Shown here piece by piece: positions 25,459-37,270 of a stretch of 64,000 nucleotides of DNA; positions within the stretch are counted from its first letter, which is position 1, and every line of letters begins with the position of its first letter. Under the pieces are notes generated by a model. It was not told the DNA's origin. It saw only the letters and a list, made by a program, of their open reading frames with translations, and searched no databases. Where the stretch lies: the NCBI RefSeq assembly GCF_001941825.1, contig NZ_CP019038.1, positions 2,170,001 to 2,234,000 of the forward strand, written 5' to 3'. The position numbers and the translations under genes were made by a program. This DNA comes from Massilia putida (GTDB lineage: Bacteria > Pseudomonadota > Gammaproteobacteria > Burkholderiales > Burkholderiaceae_D).

Positions 25459-26274
25459 TCAGGACAATTCGTTTTGGTAATGATGCTTCGCAGTCAGATA
25501 CAACCCGCGCCGCAATTCCACCGCTTTGTCCCCGTACGTGAACGACACCCGGTCCGCGCACAGCAGCGGCGTGCCTTCCGCCACCTTCAACGCTTGCGCG
25601 GTCGCCGCATCGGCCGCCACCGCCCGGATTTTCTCGGACGCGCGGATCATGCGCGTGCCGAATTCCGATTCGAACAGGCCGTACATCGGGCCCTTGTATT
25701 CCGCCAGGCGCTCGGCCGTCAGCCCTTTGAACAACTGCCCCGGCAGCCAGAGTTCTTCCAGAATGGTCGGCGCACCGCCGTCGCTCATCAGCCGTTTGAT
25801 ATAGACGACGGCGTCGCCCGATTTCAGGTCGAGCAGGCGCGCCACGTCGGCCGGCGCACGAATGCGCTTGACTTCGAGGTATTCGTGTTCAAAATGCTGG
25901 GGGACGCCTTCGTCGGGCATCAGCTTGAGGAAACGGAAGTGGGCGCGCGCCTCGTTGTGGGTGGCGACGAAGGTGCCTTTACCCTGGCGGCGCACGACGA
26001 GGTGCTCGGCGGCGAGCTCGTCGATGGCCTTGCGCACGGTGCCCTGGCTGACCTTGTAGCGGCCGGCCAGCTCGACTTCGCTGGGAATCAGTTCGCCCGG
26101 CTTCCACTCGCCGGACTGCAGGCTCTGCGTGATGAGCGCCTTGATCTGCTGGTAAAGCGGGGAGAATGTGGGGGATGGCGCCGCGCCGCCGACAGCGCTG
26201 CCGGCGCTCGTAGTCGTGGCGCCATTGCTGTTCGGATTGGACGGGGCTTGGTTCATAGACAGCGATTTTTTCAT
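25459..26274 (-). CDS. GntR/HutC-family transcriptional regulator
   Basis: A 271-residue DNA-binding regulator. After a Ser/Asn/Gly-rich disordered N-terminus of about 38 residues there is a GntR winged helix (YQQIKALITQSL, ELIPSEVELAGRYKVSQGTV, RQGKGTFV). A UTRA ligand-binding domain follows (KRLMSDGGAPTILEELWL and later strands). HutC-type members sense small metabolites. Placed between sdhCDAB and mdh and divergent from mdh, it is well situated to control TCA genes. A perfect 16-bp palindrome in its upstream region is the probable operator. The Met at codon 7 (MNQAPSN) is an alternative start. Confidence 0.88.
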   Translation of the reverse strand: MKKSLSMNQAPSNPNSNGATTTSAGSAVGGAAPSPTFSPLYQQIKALITQSLQSGEWKPGELIPSEVELAGRYKVSQGTVRKAIDELAAEHLVVRRQGKGTFVATHNEARAHFRFLKLMPDEGVPQHFEHEYLEVKRIRAPADVARLLDLKSGDAVVYIKRLMSDGGAPTILEELWLPGQLFKGLTAERLAEYKGPMYGLFESEFGTRMIRASEKIRAVAADAATAQALKVAEGTPLLCADRVSFTYGDKAVELRRGLYLTAKHHYQNELS

Positions 26275-26315
26275 AAATCCTACGGTCCGTCCAGTGAGGA
26301 ACGCCTCTGATTATG

Positions 26316-26331
26316 TGTCTTATATAAGACA
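26316..26331. promoter_or_regulatory. Perfect 16-bp palindrome, probable GntR-type operator
   Basis: TGTCTTATATAAGACA is fully self-complementary and lies 42 bp upstream of the GntR start and about 190 bp upstream of mdh. Its form (GTCTTATA/TATAAGAC) suits HutC/GntR-type dimers. Autoregulation is the simplest reading; an effect on mdh is possible. Confidence 0.65.
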
Positions 26332-26521
26332 TATGATATGAATTGACAGATGGAATGGCGCAGGACTACACTCGCGGTCGATCGAGCGTGGGCGCACGCT
26401 GAGCCGCAATGCGTCGCACGCCCGCTTGCCGGATGGCGCTTTTGGTATCATTGCAGTTTTCCCAAACAGGCGTATCCTTCTGCGTCGCCCCGTTTTCTTT
26501 CCCAAACTTTGGAGATTCATC

Positions 26522-27514
26522 ATGGCTAAAACCCCTAAGCGCGTTGCCGTTACCGGCGCGGCCGGCCAGATCGGCTATTCCCTGCTGTTCCGCATCGCCA
26601 ACGGCGACATGCTGGGCAAGGACCAGCCGGTCATTCTGCAGCTGCTCGAAATCGACAACGAAAAGGCACAGAAGGCGCTGAAAGGCGTCATGATGGAACT
26701 GGAAGACTGCGCATTCCCGCTGCTGGCCGGCATGACCGCCCACAGCGATCCGATGACCGCGTTCAAGGATGCGGACGTCGCCCTGCTGGTCGGCGCCCGT
26801 CCGCGCGGCCCGGGCATGGAGCGTAAAGACCTGCTGGAAGCCAACGCCCAGATCTTCACGGTGCAGGGCAAGGCGCTGGACGCCGTCGCGTCGCGTGACG
26901 TGAAAGTCCTGGTGGTCGGCAACCCGGCCAACACCAACGCCCACATCGCGATGAAGTCGGCCCCGAACCTGCCGGCCAAGAACTTCACCGCCATGCTGCG
27001 CCTGGACCACAACCGCGCCCTGTCGCAAGTCGCGGCCAAGACCGGCAAGGCCGTCGGCGACATCGAGAAGATGGTCGTCTGGGGCAACCACTCGCCGACC
27101 ATGTACGCCGACTACCGCTTCGCCACCGTCGACGGCCAGTCGGTCAAGGACCTGATCAACGACGACGAATGGAACCGCAACACGTTCCTGCCGACCGTCG
27201 GCAAGCGCGGCGCCGCCATCATCGACGCCCGCGGCGCATCGTCGGCCGCCTCGGCCGCCAACGCCGCCATCGACCACGTGCGTGACTGGGTGCTGGGCAC
27301 GGGCGGCAAGTGGACCACGATGGGCGTGCCCTCGGACGGTTCGTACGGCATTCCGGAAGGCATCGTCTTCGGCTACCCGGTGACCACCGAAAACGGCGAG
27401 TACAAGATCGTGCAAGGCCTGGAAATCGACCAGTTCTCGCAAGAGCGTATCAACCTGACGCTGAACGAACTGAACGAAGAGCGCGCAGGCGTCGCTCACC
27501 TGCTGGGCAAGTAA
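26522..27514 (+). CDS. mdh: Malate dehydrogenase
   Basis: Cytoplasmic NAD-dependent enzyme of 330 aa converting malate to oxaloacetate, of the dimeric type common in betaproteobacteria. Visible: the NAD-binding [16 protein letters not shown], the substrate-binding arginines in [23 protein letters not shown] and the catalytic-His segment [12 protein letters not shown]. It starts with MAKTPKRV, preceded by GGAGATTCATC. It is divergent from the GntR regulator. A repeat element rather than a classical terminator follows. Confidence 0.97.
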   Translation: MAKTPKRVAVTGAAGQIGYSLLFRIANGDMLGKDQPVILQLLEIDNEKAQKALKGVMMELEDCAFPLLAGMTAHSDPMTAFKDADVALLVGARPRGPGMERKDLLEANAQIFTVQGKALDAVASRDVKVLVVGNPANTNAHIAMKSAPNLPAKNFTAMLRLDHNRALSQVAAKTGKAVGDIEKMVVWGNHSPTMYADYRFATVDGQSVKDLINDDEWNRNTFLPTVGKRGAAIIDARGASSAASAANAAIDHVRDWVLGTGGKWTTMGVPSDGSYGIPEGIVFGYPVTTENGEYKIVQGLEIDQFSQERINLTLNELNEERAGVAHLLGK

Positions 27515-27531
27515 TTACACACGAAAGGTAA

Positions 27532-27640
27532 GCATACGTTCGGTGGGCAGAGGCTGCCCACCAAACGAACCGCGTACCTGCCGTAGGGTGGGCAGCCCCT
27601 GCCCACCTATGCCGGCGTAACGCATACGTTTGGCACAAGA
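27532..27640. repeat. REP-like element: two GGTGGGCAG hairpins between direct GCATACGTT repeats
   Basis: GGTGGGCAG (27542-27550) pairs with CTGCCCACC (27554-27562), and a second copy of the same arms lies at 27587-27595 and 27599-27607. The block is flanked by GCATACGTT at 27532-27540 and again near 27622-27630. It looks like a mobile-type dispersed repeat; it may also end the mdh transcript. Confidence 0.7.
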
Positions 27641-27670
27641 CCGGGACGCTGAATCATCAAAGACCAGACC

Positions 27671-28669
27671 ATGCACCCTTCCGAGGTTTTATTCCAGGGT
27701 CAGCGCCAGCCGCTGCTGCTCCCTGCCTGCGACCACTACGCCGGCAGCGAGAAGCTGATGCGCAAGTCGATGGCCCTGCAACAAGAGCTTGGTCCCATTT
27801 TCGACATCACCTTCGACTGCGAGGACGGCGCCAGCGCCGGCGACGAGCGCGCCCATGCGGAGCTGGTGGCATCGCTCGTCAATAGCGACGACAACCGCTT
27901 CAACCGCATCGGCGCCCGCCTGCACGACGTCGGGAGCCCGCATTTCGAGCAGGACGTCGAGATCATCGTGGGCGCCGCCGCGCACAAGCTCGCCTACGTC
28001 GTGCTGCCCAAGCCCGACAGCCTTGAAGACGTGCTGCGCGCGCAGGAAACCGTCAACCGCGCGGCCGCGAAAGCGGGGCGCGCCGCGGCGAAGCCGCTCC
28101 CGCTGCACGTGCTGATCGAGACGCACGGCGCCCTGCACGACGTCTACGCCATCGCCGCCCTGCCCCAGGTCGAGTCGCTGTCGTTCGGCATCATGGATTT
28201 CGTCTCCGCGCACTACGGCGCGGTACCGGCGGCCGCGATGCGTACGCCGGGTCAATTTACCCATCCCCTCGTCGTCCGGGCGAAGCTGGAGATGGTTGCG
28301 GCATGTCATGCGCATGACAAAGTCCCTTCGCATAATGTGACGACCGAGATCAAGGACAGCGCGGTCGTCGCCAACGATGCCCAGCGTGCCGCCGCCGAAT
28401 TCGGCTTTACGCGCATGTGGAGCATCCATCCCGATCAGATCAAGCCGATCGTCAAGGCGTTCACGCCGCGCCTGGCGGAAGTGAACGAGGCGACGAGCAT
28501 CCTGCTTGCGGCGATGGCGAAAGACTGGGGCCCGATTGCCCACGCCGGCCGCTTGCACGACCGCGCCAGCTACCGATATTATTGGACGGTGTTGCAGCGC
28601 GCGAAGCTGGCCGGCCTTGCGCTGCCGGATGCCGCGGCGGCACTCGTCAATCAACCGGAATCCATCTGA
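27671..28669 (+). CDS. HpcH/HpaI aldolase / CitE-like lyase
   Basis: A 332-residue TIM-barrel enzyme of the citrate-lyase beta / malyl-CoA lyase superfamily, which cleaves or forms C-C bonds of CoA-thioesters with Mg2+. Metal and substrate residues appear in ITFDCEDGAS, VLIETHGALHDV and SFGIMDFVSAHYG. The family contains citrate lyase beta, citramalyl-CoA lyase and malyl-CoA lyase. No citrate-lyase alpha or gamma subunits are nearby, so true citrate lyase is unlikely. Its position between mdh and acnA is typical of this lineage and hints at a repair or side reaction of the TCA/glyoxylate network. The next gene starts on its stop codon. Confidence 0.85.
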   Translation: MHPSEVLFQGQRQPLLLPACDHYAGSEKLMRKSMALQQELGPIFDITFDCEDGASAGDERAHAELVASLVNSDDNRFNRIGARLHDVGSPHFEQDVEIIVGAAAHKLAYVVLPKPDSLEDVLRAQETVNRAAAKAGRAAAKPLPLHVLIETHGALHDVYAIAALPQVESLSFGIMDFVSAHYGAVPAAAMRTPGQFTHPLVVRAKLEMVAACHAHDKVPSHNVTTEIKDSAVVANDAQRAAAEFGFTRMWSIHPDQIKPIVKAFTPRLAEVNEATSILLAAMAKDWGPIAHAGRLHDRASYRYYWTVLQRAKLAGLALPDAAAALVNQPESI

Positions 28670-29178
28670 TGGCCATCACCCTGAAACAAATCGCCGCCGC
28701 CTGTGCCTTCGCGCTCGCGGCCGCCGGTGCTTGCGCGCCGGCATCCGCCACCGACACCCATCCCAAGGCCACGAAGGCCCTGAAGGACAAGGCAAAGTCC
28801 TCCAAGCACAAGAAAGCCAAAAAAGAAGACGCCAAGCAGGAGGTCGCCGACGACGAACCGGAACCGGACGTCACGGACACGACGCTGGCCGAATACTCGT
28901 GCGAACTGAACAATAAAATCGCCATCTACCGCAACCCGATGGACGACAGCCACATCGCCCTGCGCTGGAAAAACCACCTGCGCCGCATGGACAAGGTGGG
29001 CACGACGACGGGCGCCATGCGCTACGAAAACGCGAAGATTGGCCTCGTCTGGATCGGCATCCCGTCGAAAGGGATCCTGCTCGACTCGAAGCAGAACCGC
29101 CAACTGGCCAACGAATGCAAGGACGCCGACCAGGCCAAGCCGGCAGTGGCCGCCGCGCCGACCGAAAAGAACAGCTGA
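28669..29178 (+). CDS. Exported lysine-rich protein with possible MliC-like domain
   Basis: A 169-residue protein with a signal peptide (ITLKQIAAACAFALAAAG, cut near ASA), a Lys/Asp/Glu-rich linker (about residues 33-72) and a globular C-terminal domain. The domain pattern is YSCELNNKIAIYRNP, TGAMRYEN, LVWIGIPSKGILLDS and NECK. The paired cysteines and the TGAMRYE/W order recall MliC/PliC lysozyme inhibitors, which have SGARY and W at the same places; this is my own reading. The start overlaps the lyase stop (TGATG). Nothing about it suggests TCA function despite lying between the lyase and acnA. Confidence 0.65.
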   Translation: MAITLKQIAAACAFALAAAGACAPASATDTHPKATKALKDKAKSSKHKKAKKEDAKQEVADDEPEPDVTDTTLAEYSCELNNKIAIYRNPMDDSHIALRWKNHLRRMDKVGTTTGAMRYENAKIGLVWIGIPSKGILLDSKQNRQLANECKDADQAKPAVAAAPTEKNS

Positions 29179-29243
29179 TGCCCGCCCCGCATGGCTGACC
29201 GAGTTGTAGGAAACAACAAAAATCCTTAAAGAAGGAGCATTTA

Positions 29244-31952
<2,709 letters not shown>

Positions 31953-31956
31953 GCCG

Positions 31957-31995
31957 AAAAAAGGCCGGGTCCCGCCAGGGATCCGGCCCTTTTTT
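31957..31995 (+). terminator. Intrinsic terminator after acnA
   Basis: Stem GGCCGGGTCCC (31963-31973) / GGGATCCGGCC (31978-31988), with a six-T run after it and a six-A run before it, so it can act in both directions. Confidence 0.9.
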
Positions 31996-32002
31996 CGGCA
32001 GA

Positions 32003-32142
32003 GGGGTCAGAGCCCGGTGTTGATGGCTGGGCTCTGACCCCGGTGCTCTGACGCGGCGCCGGTTCTCTGACTGCGGTGCCTGGACGCGGCGCCTCTGGGC
32101 GCCGGGGTCAGAGCCCCAAAAGAAAAACCGGGCTCTGACCCC
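32003..32142. repeat. Paired GGGGTCAGAGCCC palindromes
   Basis: GGGGTCAGAGCCC at 32003-32015 is mirrored by GGGCTCTGACCCC at 32029-32041. The same pair recurs at 32104-32117 and 32130-32142. A single further copy lies at 36788-36800. The DNA between the pairs is itself rich in CTCTGAC/GGCGCC fragments. This looks like an amplified palindromic repeat family with no coding content. Confidence 0.75.
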
Positions 32143-32215
32143 TCCCGTCTGCTGCCTCTCCCGTCTGCTGCCTCTCCCGTCTGCTGCCCCCCTCCCGTCC
32201 TGTCCCCTCCCGTCT
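32142..32215. repeat. Short tandem repeat, 16-bp unit CTCCCGTCTGCTGCCT
   Basis: Three near-perfect consecutive copies (32142-32157, 32158-32173, 32174-32189) are followed by degenerate copies. The last one contains the stop codon of the PiuC-like gene on the minus strand, so the repeat abuts coding sequence. Confidence 0.8.
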
Positions 32216-32891
32216 AGGTCTCCGCCCACATCCTCAACAGGTTGTGATAATGCCCCGTGAGCGCCACGAGCTCCGGCCCGTCGCCATGCCGCGCGCGCAA
32301 GGCCTGGATGGTCGTGTCCAGCTCGAACAGCATCGCCCTCTTCCAGTCGTCGCGCACCATGCTCTGCACCCACAGGAACGACGCCACGCGCTCGCCGCGC
32401 GTGACCGGCTGCACCTCGTGCACGCTCGTCGACGCGTAGACGATCGCATCGCCCGCCGGCAGCTTCACCTCGTGCGTGCCGTACGTGTCGACGACGGTCA
32501 GCCCGCCGCCATCGTAGTCGTCGGGATCGCTCAGGAACACGGTGCATGACACATCCGCGCGCACCGGAGACGCGCCCCGTTGCGCGCGGATCGCGCCGTC
32601 GACGTGCGGGCCGTAATGCTCGCCGCCCGCGTAGCTGTTGAAGTAAGGCGGCAGGATGCGCAGCGGCAGCACGCTCGAAAAGAACAGCGGGTTGGCCATC
32701 AGCGCGGCGCTGACGATCTGCCCAAGCTCCACGGCCAGCGGAGAACCCTCCGCCAGCTGGCGGTTGCGCTTGACCTGCGCGCCCTGGCTGCCGACGCTGG
32801 CGCGGCCGTCGATCCAGTCGGTCGCGGCCAGGCGCGCGCGCATGTCCCGCACCTGGTCCGGCGTGAGCACGGCCGGGATATGCAGCATCAT
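32214..32891 (-). CDS. piuC: PiuC/YbiX-like Fe(II)/2-oxoglutarate hydroxylase
   Basis: A 225-residue PKHD-type dioxygenase. The iron ligands are the HxD pair in YGPHVDGAI and the distal His in STSVHEV. The oxoglutarate-binding Arg is in [10 protein letters not shown]. In many proteobacteria this gene sits next to a catecholate TonB receptor (PiuA/Fiu), as here. It starts 15 bp downstream of the receptor stop and should be on the same Fur-regulated transcript. Its substrate is unknown; a role in siderophore processing or release of iron is inferred. The stop lies within the tandem repeat. Confidence 0.9.
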   Translation of the reverse strand: MMLHIPAVLTPDQVRDMRARLAATDWIDGRASVGSQGAQVKRNRQLAEGSPLAVELGQIVSAALMANPLFFSSVLPLRILPPYFNSYAGGEHYGPHVDGAIRAQRGASPVRADVSCTVFLSDPDDYDGGGLTVVDTYGTHEVKLPAGDAIVYASTSVHEVQPVTRGERVASFLWVQSMVRDDWKRAMLFELDTTIQALRARHGDGPELVALTGHYHNLLRMWAET

Positions 32892-32906
32892 GATCGGGCG
32901 TCCCGG

Positions 32907-35213
32907 TCAGAACTTGACGTTGGCCGACAGCGTCGCCGACCGGCCCGGTGCCACGCCGGCATAGTGCGGCGACGAGACCCGGTCAAAATAGAACTTGTCC
33001 GTCAGGTTCTGCACGTTCAGTTGCAGGCTGACGTCCGCGTTCAGCGCATAGGTGGCCATCGCGTCGACACGGGTGTAGCCCGGCGCCCATTTGTTGTTGT
33101 TCACGCTGCCGTAGACCTTCGACATCGCATTCACGCCCAGGCCGGCCGTGAAGCCCTTCGCGAACGCATACGTCGTCCACAGCGTGGCCGAGTTCTTCGG
33201 CGTGGCCGGGAAGCGGTTGCCGTTGTACGGCGAGACGACGTACACCGGCTTCGCCGTCGTGCCGACGTTCAGGTAGCCGTTGTCGGCCACTTCCGCGTCC
33301 AGGTAGGTGTAGCCGCCGAACACGCTCCACAGCGACGTGATCTTGCCCGAGAAGCCCAGCTCGACGCCCTTCACTTCCTTGCGGCCGATGTTCCGGCTGG
33401 TGCCGTCCGGCGCCGTCACGCGGGCATTGTTCATCGTGCTCCTGAAGACGGCCGCCGTCAGCGACAGGCGTCCGCCCGGCATCACGTCCCACTTCGTGCC
33501 CAGCTCGATGTTCTTGCTGCGCTGGGGCTGCAGGTTCTGCACGGCCACCGTCAGCGCGTCCAGGCCGTCGCCGCCGTCGTTGCCCGGCGGGGTCGCCGAC
33601 GTGGCGTACGCCAGATAGATGCTGCCGTTGGACGCCGGCTTGTACACGAGGCCCGTCTGCCAGCTCCAGAAATTGCTGTCGACGTGCGTCTGCACGGCCG
33701 CCGTCGTGCTTGTTGCCAGCGTGTTCAGCACGCTCTGGAAGTCGTCATGGCGCGCGCCGAGATTCACCTGCCATTGCGGGTTGAATTCGATGGTGTCGAA
33801 CGCGTACGCCGACTTCGTCTTCGTGTTCACGTGCGTCAGCGCGCCCGACACGGCGCGGGTGTAGACCCACGGGTCATACGGGTTCGGATCGACCAAGGTC
33901 GTGCAGTTGTACAGCGTGGCGGCGCCCGACGTCGGACAGGTGAACGTGCCCGTCAGCGGGTTGTTCGTGCCCGGCGTGAAGAGGTAGTTGCTGCGGTCGG
34001 TCGTCTCGCGGTCGAACTCGATGCCCGCGTTGTACGTGTGCTTGACGCCGGCCGTGACCAGGTCGCCCGAGAGGCTCGTCACGTTGGTCGCCGTGCGGGT
34101 TTCCGTGACACGCGTGTTGGCGCGGCGCCAGACGGTGCCGTACAGGACCGTGTTGCCCTTGGAATCGTCGGGCTGGGTCCAGACGTAGTCGTTGTTGGAC
34201 TTGCCGTAGCGGGTGACGTTGCGGAGCAGGATGCCGTTGGCCAGCTGGTGGCGCAGGTCGATGGTGGCGATGTCCGCTTTCGTGTCGCGGAAGTCGCGGC
34301 GGGCCAGGCCGTAGAACGTCGCGCGGTCCACGTTGAACGGTTCGCCGTTGCCGTTCTTCGCGACGTTGGCGCCGGTCGTGATCGGGTTGTTGAACGGGAT
34401 GCCCGTGTCCGGGATCTCGTGCGAGGTCAGGTGGTAGACGCTGACGATGGCGCGCGTCGGGCCCGTGAGGCCGAAGGTCACGGTCGACGCGATACCCCAG
34501 CGCTTGCCGCCGACGACGTCGCGGCCCGGCACGTCGGCTTCGTGCGCCATCACGTTCAGGCGGAAGGCGCTGTCGCTGCCGATGTTGCGGTTGATGTCGC
34601 CGGTCAGGCGGCGGTATTTGTCCGTGCCGATGCCGACGCTGGCGCGATTGACATCATAGGCCTGCGCCGTCTTGGTGACGAGGTTGACGCCGCCGCCGGC
34701 CGACGAGCGGCCGCCGTAGGCCGAGTTCGGGCCCTTCACGACTTCGACCTGTTCCACGTCGAAGATCTCGCGCGATTGCGAACCCGAGTCGCGGATCCCG
34801 TCGATATACGTGTCCGTCTGGGCGTTGTAGCCGCGGATGAACATATTGTCGCCGACCGGATTGCCGCCCTCGGCCGCGCCGATGGTAATGCCGGGCACGG
34901 TGCGCAGCGCGTCCGTCAGCGACGTGGCGCCCGTCTGCGCGATCACGTCGGCCGGCACGACGGTGACGGATTTCGGCGTGTCGAGCAGCGGCGCCGTGAA
35001 CTTGTCGTTGGCCGACGCCTGCTGCTGGTTGGCGCCCGTCACCTGCACGCTCGGGATCGCCGGATCGGGCGTGACGTCGGGACCGGCATGGGCGACGGCC
35101 GGCAGCGCCAGCGACGCCAGCACGGCCAATGCGGGCGCCGGCAGCGTGCGCGCATGCTTGCGGCTCGTGATGAAGGAGGTCGGGGTTGGGGAATTGTTTT
35201 TCTTCGTGGTCAT
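32907..35213 (-). CDS. Catecholate-type TonB-dependent siderophore receptor
   Basis: Outer-membrane receptor of 768 aa in the Fiu/PiuA group. It begins MTTKKNNS with a long charged leader before the hydrophobic signal core (PALAVLASLALPAVAHA). A TonB box follows around IPSVQVTGA. The plug has DALRTVPGI, FIRGYNAQTDTYIDG, VEVVKGPNSAYGGRSSAGG and NLVTKTA. The barrel ends SATLSANVKF with terminal Phe. A Fur box lies about 60 bp upstream. The PiuC-like hydroxylase follows immediately. It probably takes up ferric catecholates, possibly made by other microbes, since no catecholate biosynthesis is visible. Confidence 0.93.
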   Translation of the reverse strand: MTTKKNNSPTPTSFITSRKHARTLPAPALAVLASLALPAVAHAGPDVTPDPAIPSVQVTGANQQQASANDKFTAPLLDTPKSVTVVPADVIAQTGATSLTDALRTVPGITIGAAEGGNPVGDNMFIRGYNAQTDTYIDGIRDSGSQSREIFDVEQVEVVKGPNSAYGGRSSAGGGVNLVTKTAQAYDVNRASVGIGTDKYRRLTGDINRNIGSDSAFRLNVMAHEADVPGRDVVGGKRWGIASTVTFGLTGPTRAIVSVYHLTSHEIPDTGIPFNNPITTGANVAKNGNGEPFNVDRATFYGLARRDFRDTKADIATIDLRHQLANGILLRNVTRYGKSNNDYVWTQPDDSKGNTVLYGTVWRRANTRVTETRTATNVTSLSGDLVTAGVKHTYNAGIEFDRETTDRSNYLFTPGTNNPLTGTFTCPTSGAATLYNCTTLVDPNPYDPWVYTRAVSGALTHVNTKTKSAYAFDTIEFNPQWQVNLGARHDDFQSVLNTLATSTTAAVQTHVDSNFWSWQTGLVYKPASNGSIYLAYATSATPPGNDGGDGLDALTVAVQNLQPQRSKNIELGTKWDVMPGGRLSLTAAVFRSTMNNARVTAPDGTSRNIGRKEVKGVELGFSGKITSLWSVFGGYTYLDAEVADNGYLNVGTTAKPVYVVSPYNGNRFPATPKNSATLWTTYAFAKGFTAGLGVNAMSKVYGSVNNNKWAPGYTRVDAMATYALNADVSLQLNVQNLTDKFYFDRVSSPHYAGVAPGRSATLSANVKF

Positions 35214-35270
35214 GGTGTGGGGACTGGCGTGCCGGTCGTCTCTTGGTACGACGCTATCGGAGTGAATATG

Positions 35271-35289
35271 AATGAGAACGATTCGCATT
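35271..35289 (-). promoter_or_regulatory. Fur box upstream of catecholate receptor
   Basis: AATGAGAACGATTCGCATT matches the Fur 19-mer pattern with symmetric AATG/CATT ends. It lies 58 bp before the receptor start. Confidence 0.75.
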
Positions 35290-35488
35290 ATCGTTCCGAT
35301 TAGCGCCTTTGACAAGCGCTGCTGGGCAATCAAGCGAAGGTGACGCGGGAACGCGACAGCATCGATATTGCCGTTGTGTTACTGGGGTGTGGCCGAATCA
35401 ACTACAATACCGGGGATAAGGGTTTATCATGACCCCCTGGTTTGCAAGAACACGAACATCACCCTTACCGAAGAGACTCTCCAAGCGT

Positions 35489-36742
35489 ATGCGTCGCCCT
35501 TCCAAAGATTCACCCAAACTTTCGGCAGAAAGCCAGCGTCTCATCAGCTTCAGCAATGCCATCGTGCAGGCCGCCAGCCGCGTTGAAGAACGGGCCTGGG
35601 AACGCAACCTCGACAGCCAGCTGCAGAAGCTGCTCAAGACGAACCACCAGGACAGCATCGACGCCGCCCTCAACGTCCTGTTCAAGGGCGATCTCGCGGT
35701 CTACGACGTGCTGATGGATGGCGTCGAGGCGGTCAGCGAGTCCTCGACGATGACCGAACAGGCGGGCGACGGCACCGAGACCACGTGGCAGGCCCTGCTC
35801 GTGGCGGCGCCGATCCTCGCCTGGACCCGCTTCTCGATCGCGTCCGGCACGATCCCCGGCGACATCCTGAACACGCTGACGGCCCACTTCGGCGCCCACC
35901 TGCTGGCCGACAACACGAAGCTGGCCATCGCGCCGACGCTGTACTCGATCGACCAGTTGCCGCGCACCCATGCCGAGACTTATGCGCTGACGCACAAGCT
36001 CGCCGCCGCCGCCCACAAGGGCACGACGGTGAAGCCGGCGGCGCCCGGTCCGGACACGTCGCAATTCCTGGCCGACACGCGCTACCTGCTCGTGGCCGTC
36101 ATCGCCCCGCTCGGCGCCCCGCTGTTCCGCTGGCAGGAACCGCAGCACCACATCAATTTCGAAGCCGAGCGCGAGAACGCCCTCGAGCAATGGCGCGCCC
36201 AGGCCGGCCCGAACATCGCCCGCCTGCTGCCGGGCTGCGGCGTCGAGCTGCTGCTGCCGGAAGCGTATTACGTGGCGTGCCGCGAGGCGGACAAGCTGAT
36301 CCGTCCGGTGTCGATCCGCGCCGCCGTGCACTACCTGACGAACACGCTGGGCGTGGAACCGAACGACCTGCGCGCCGTCATCGCCGGCTTCGGCGACGAA
36401 ATCAACGACAGCCAGGTCGACGAATACCGCGTCGGCTTCACCTTGCGCCAGTCGCCGGACGTCGTGTACGGCATCGTCTGGCCCCTGTACGGCCAGGAAG
36501 ACGAAGAAGGCACGCCGATGGAAGGCCCGGCCGGCGGCGGCGACCGTCCGCTGGCGCCGCTGGACGAGATCGTCAAGCACCTGAACGACGTCGGCATCAC
36601 CCACGTCAAGCGCATCGGCGAACGCTATGTCGCCGAATACTGCGACGACTGCGGCGCGCCGCTGTTCGCCGACCCCAGCGGCGAACTGGTGCATGCCGAG
36701 ATGCCGGAAGATACGCCGGCGGGGAACGAGCACTTCCACTGA
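35489..36742 (+). CDS. DUF2863 family protein
   Basis: A 417-residue soluble protein of the betaproteobacterial DUF2863 family. Its N-terminus reads LSAESQRLISFSNAIVQAASRVEERAWE. ALLVAAPILAWTRFSI lies in the middle, and it ends with a Cys pair (YCDDCGAPLF) and an acidic tail. Function unknown. An upstream in-frame ATG at 35429 would add 20 residues; I prefer 35489 because family members begin with a short basic stretch followed by this helix. It is monocistronic, with its own terminator 22 bp downstream. Confidence 0.88.
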   Translation: MRRPSKDSPKLSAESQRLISFSNAIVQAASRVEERAWERNLDSQLQKLLKTNHQDSIDAALNVLFKGDLAVYDVLMDGVEAVSESSTMTEQAGDGTETTWQALLVAAPILAWTRFSIASGTIPGDILNTLTAHFGAHLLADNTKLAIAPTLYSIDQLPRTHAETYALTHKLAAAAHKGTTVKPAAPGPDTSQFLADTRYLLVAVIAPLGAPLFRWQEPQHHINFEAERENALEQWRAQAGPNIARLLPGCGVELLLPEAYYVACREADKLIRPVSIRAAVHYLTNTLGVEPNDLRAVIAGFGDEINDSQVDEYRVGFTLRQSPDVVYGIVWPLYGQEDEEGTPMEGPAGGGDRPLAPLDEIVKHLNDVGITHVKRIGERYVAEYCDDCGAPLFADPSGELVHAEMPEDTPAGNEHFH

Positions 36743-36763
36743 CGTTCGCACGTCCCGATCCGG

Positions 36764-36787
36764 GCCCGGCCGCGTGCCGGGCTTTTT
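36764..36787 (+). terminator. Intrinsic terminator of the DUF2863 gene
   Basis: GCCCGGC (36764-36770) / GCCGGGC (36776-36782) with a five-base loop, followed by TTTTT. Confidence 0.85.
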
Positions 36788-37270
36788 GGGGTCAGAGCCC
36801 TTTTTTGAGCACGATCCCGGAAGCAAGTCCGCGAGATCGCCCGTGCTGAGCCGCGTCTCCGCATGGCGAATCGTTCAGGCCGTGCCCTCATCATGAGCGG
36901 ATGTCGTGTCTCAGGACAGTGATCCGAAATGTGCTCTGCCCGCGAATATTCGACCGCGGATATCCGGTCGGCGAGATCGAAGGGACTGCGGGTGGCGCCG
37001 GCCGCCGTCGCGAATCTGTCCAAGCGGATGCAGGCGGCCGCCCCGATCGGGCGCGTCGGCGACGACGCGGACGGGCGCGTGACGCGCGTGCGCCCGAGCG
37101 CGCGGGGCCAGGATGCCAGCCGCCAGCCGCCAGGCCCATGCCGTGCCGCAGGATGTGAATGCGCGCCTGACGGCGGTTTCGCGCCGGACGAACGGGCCAT
37201 CGTCGCGCTGGCTGACGCGGGCCGCCGAACCCGAGCGCGACCTGCCGCGCGATTGACCGGCGGGCGGCCG
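36788..37270. other. Gene-poor 480-bp stretch with one dispersed repeat half-site
   Basis: It starts with GGGGTCAGAGCCC followed by six T (36788-36806), a single arm of the palindromic family seen after acnA. The remainder has frames in both directions, but none shows a ribosome site plus recognisable protein motifs. A short plus-strand frame around 36950-37090 contains LSKRMQAAAPIGRVGDD, which weakly recalls the C-terminal part of SDR enzymes. It may be decayed coding DNA. Confidence 0.4.

Noticed and set aside
36929..37150. Possible SDR fragment (LSKRMQAAAPIGRVGDD)
   Set aside because: Only one short motif-like stretch; no cofactor or catalytic motif, no ribosome site, so it was not annotated as a gene.
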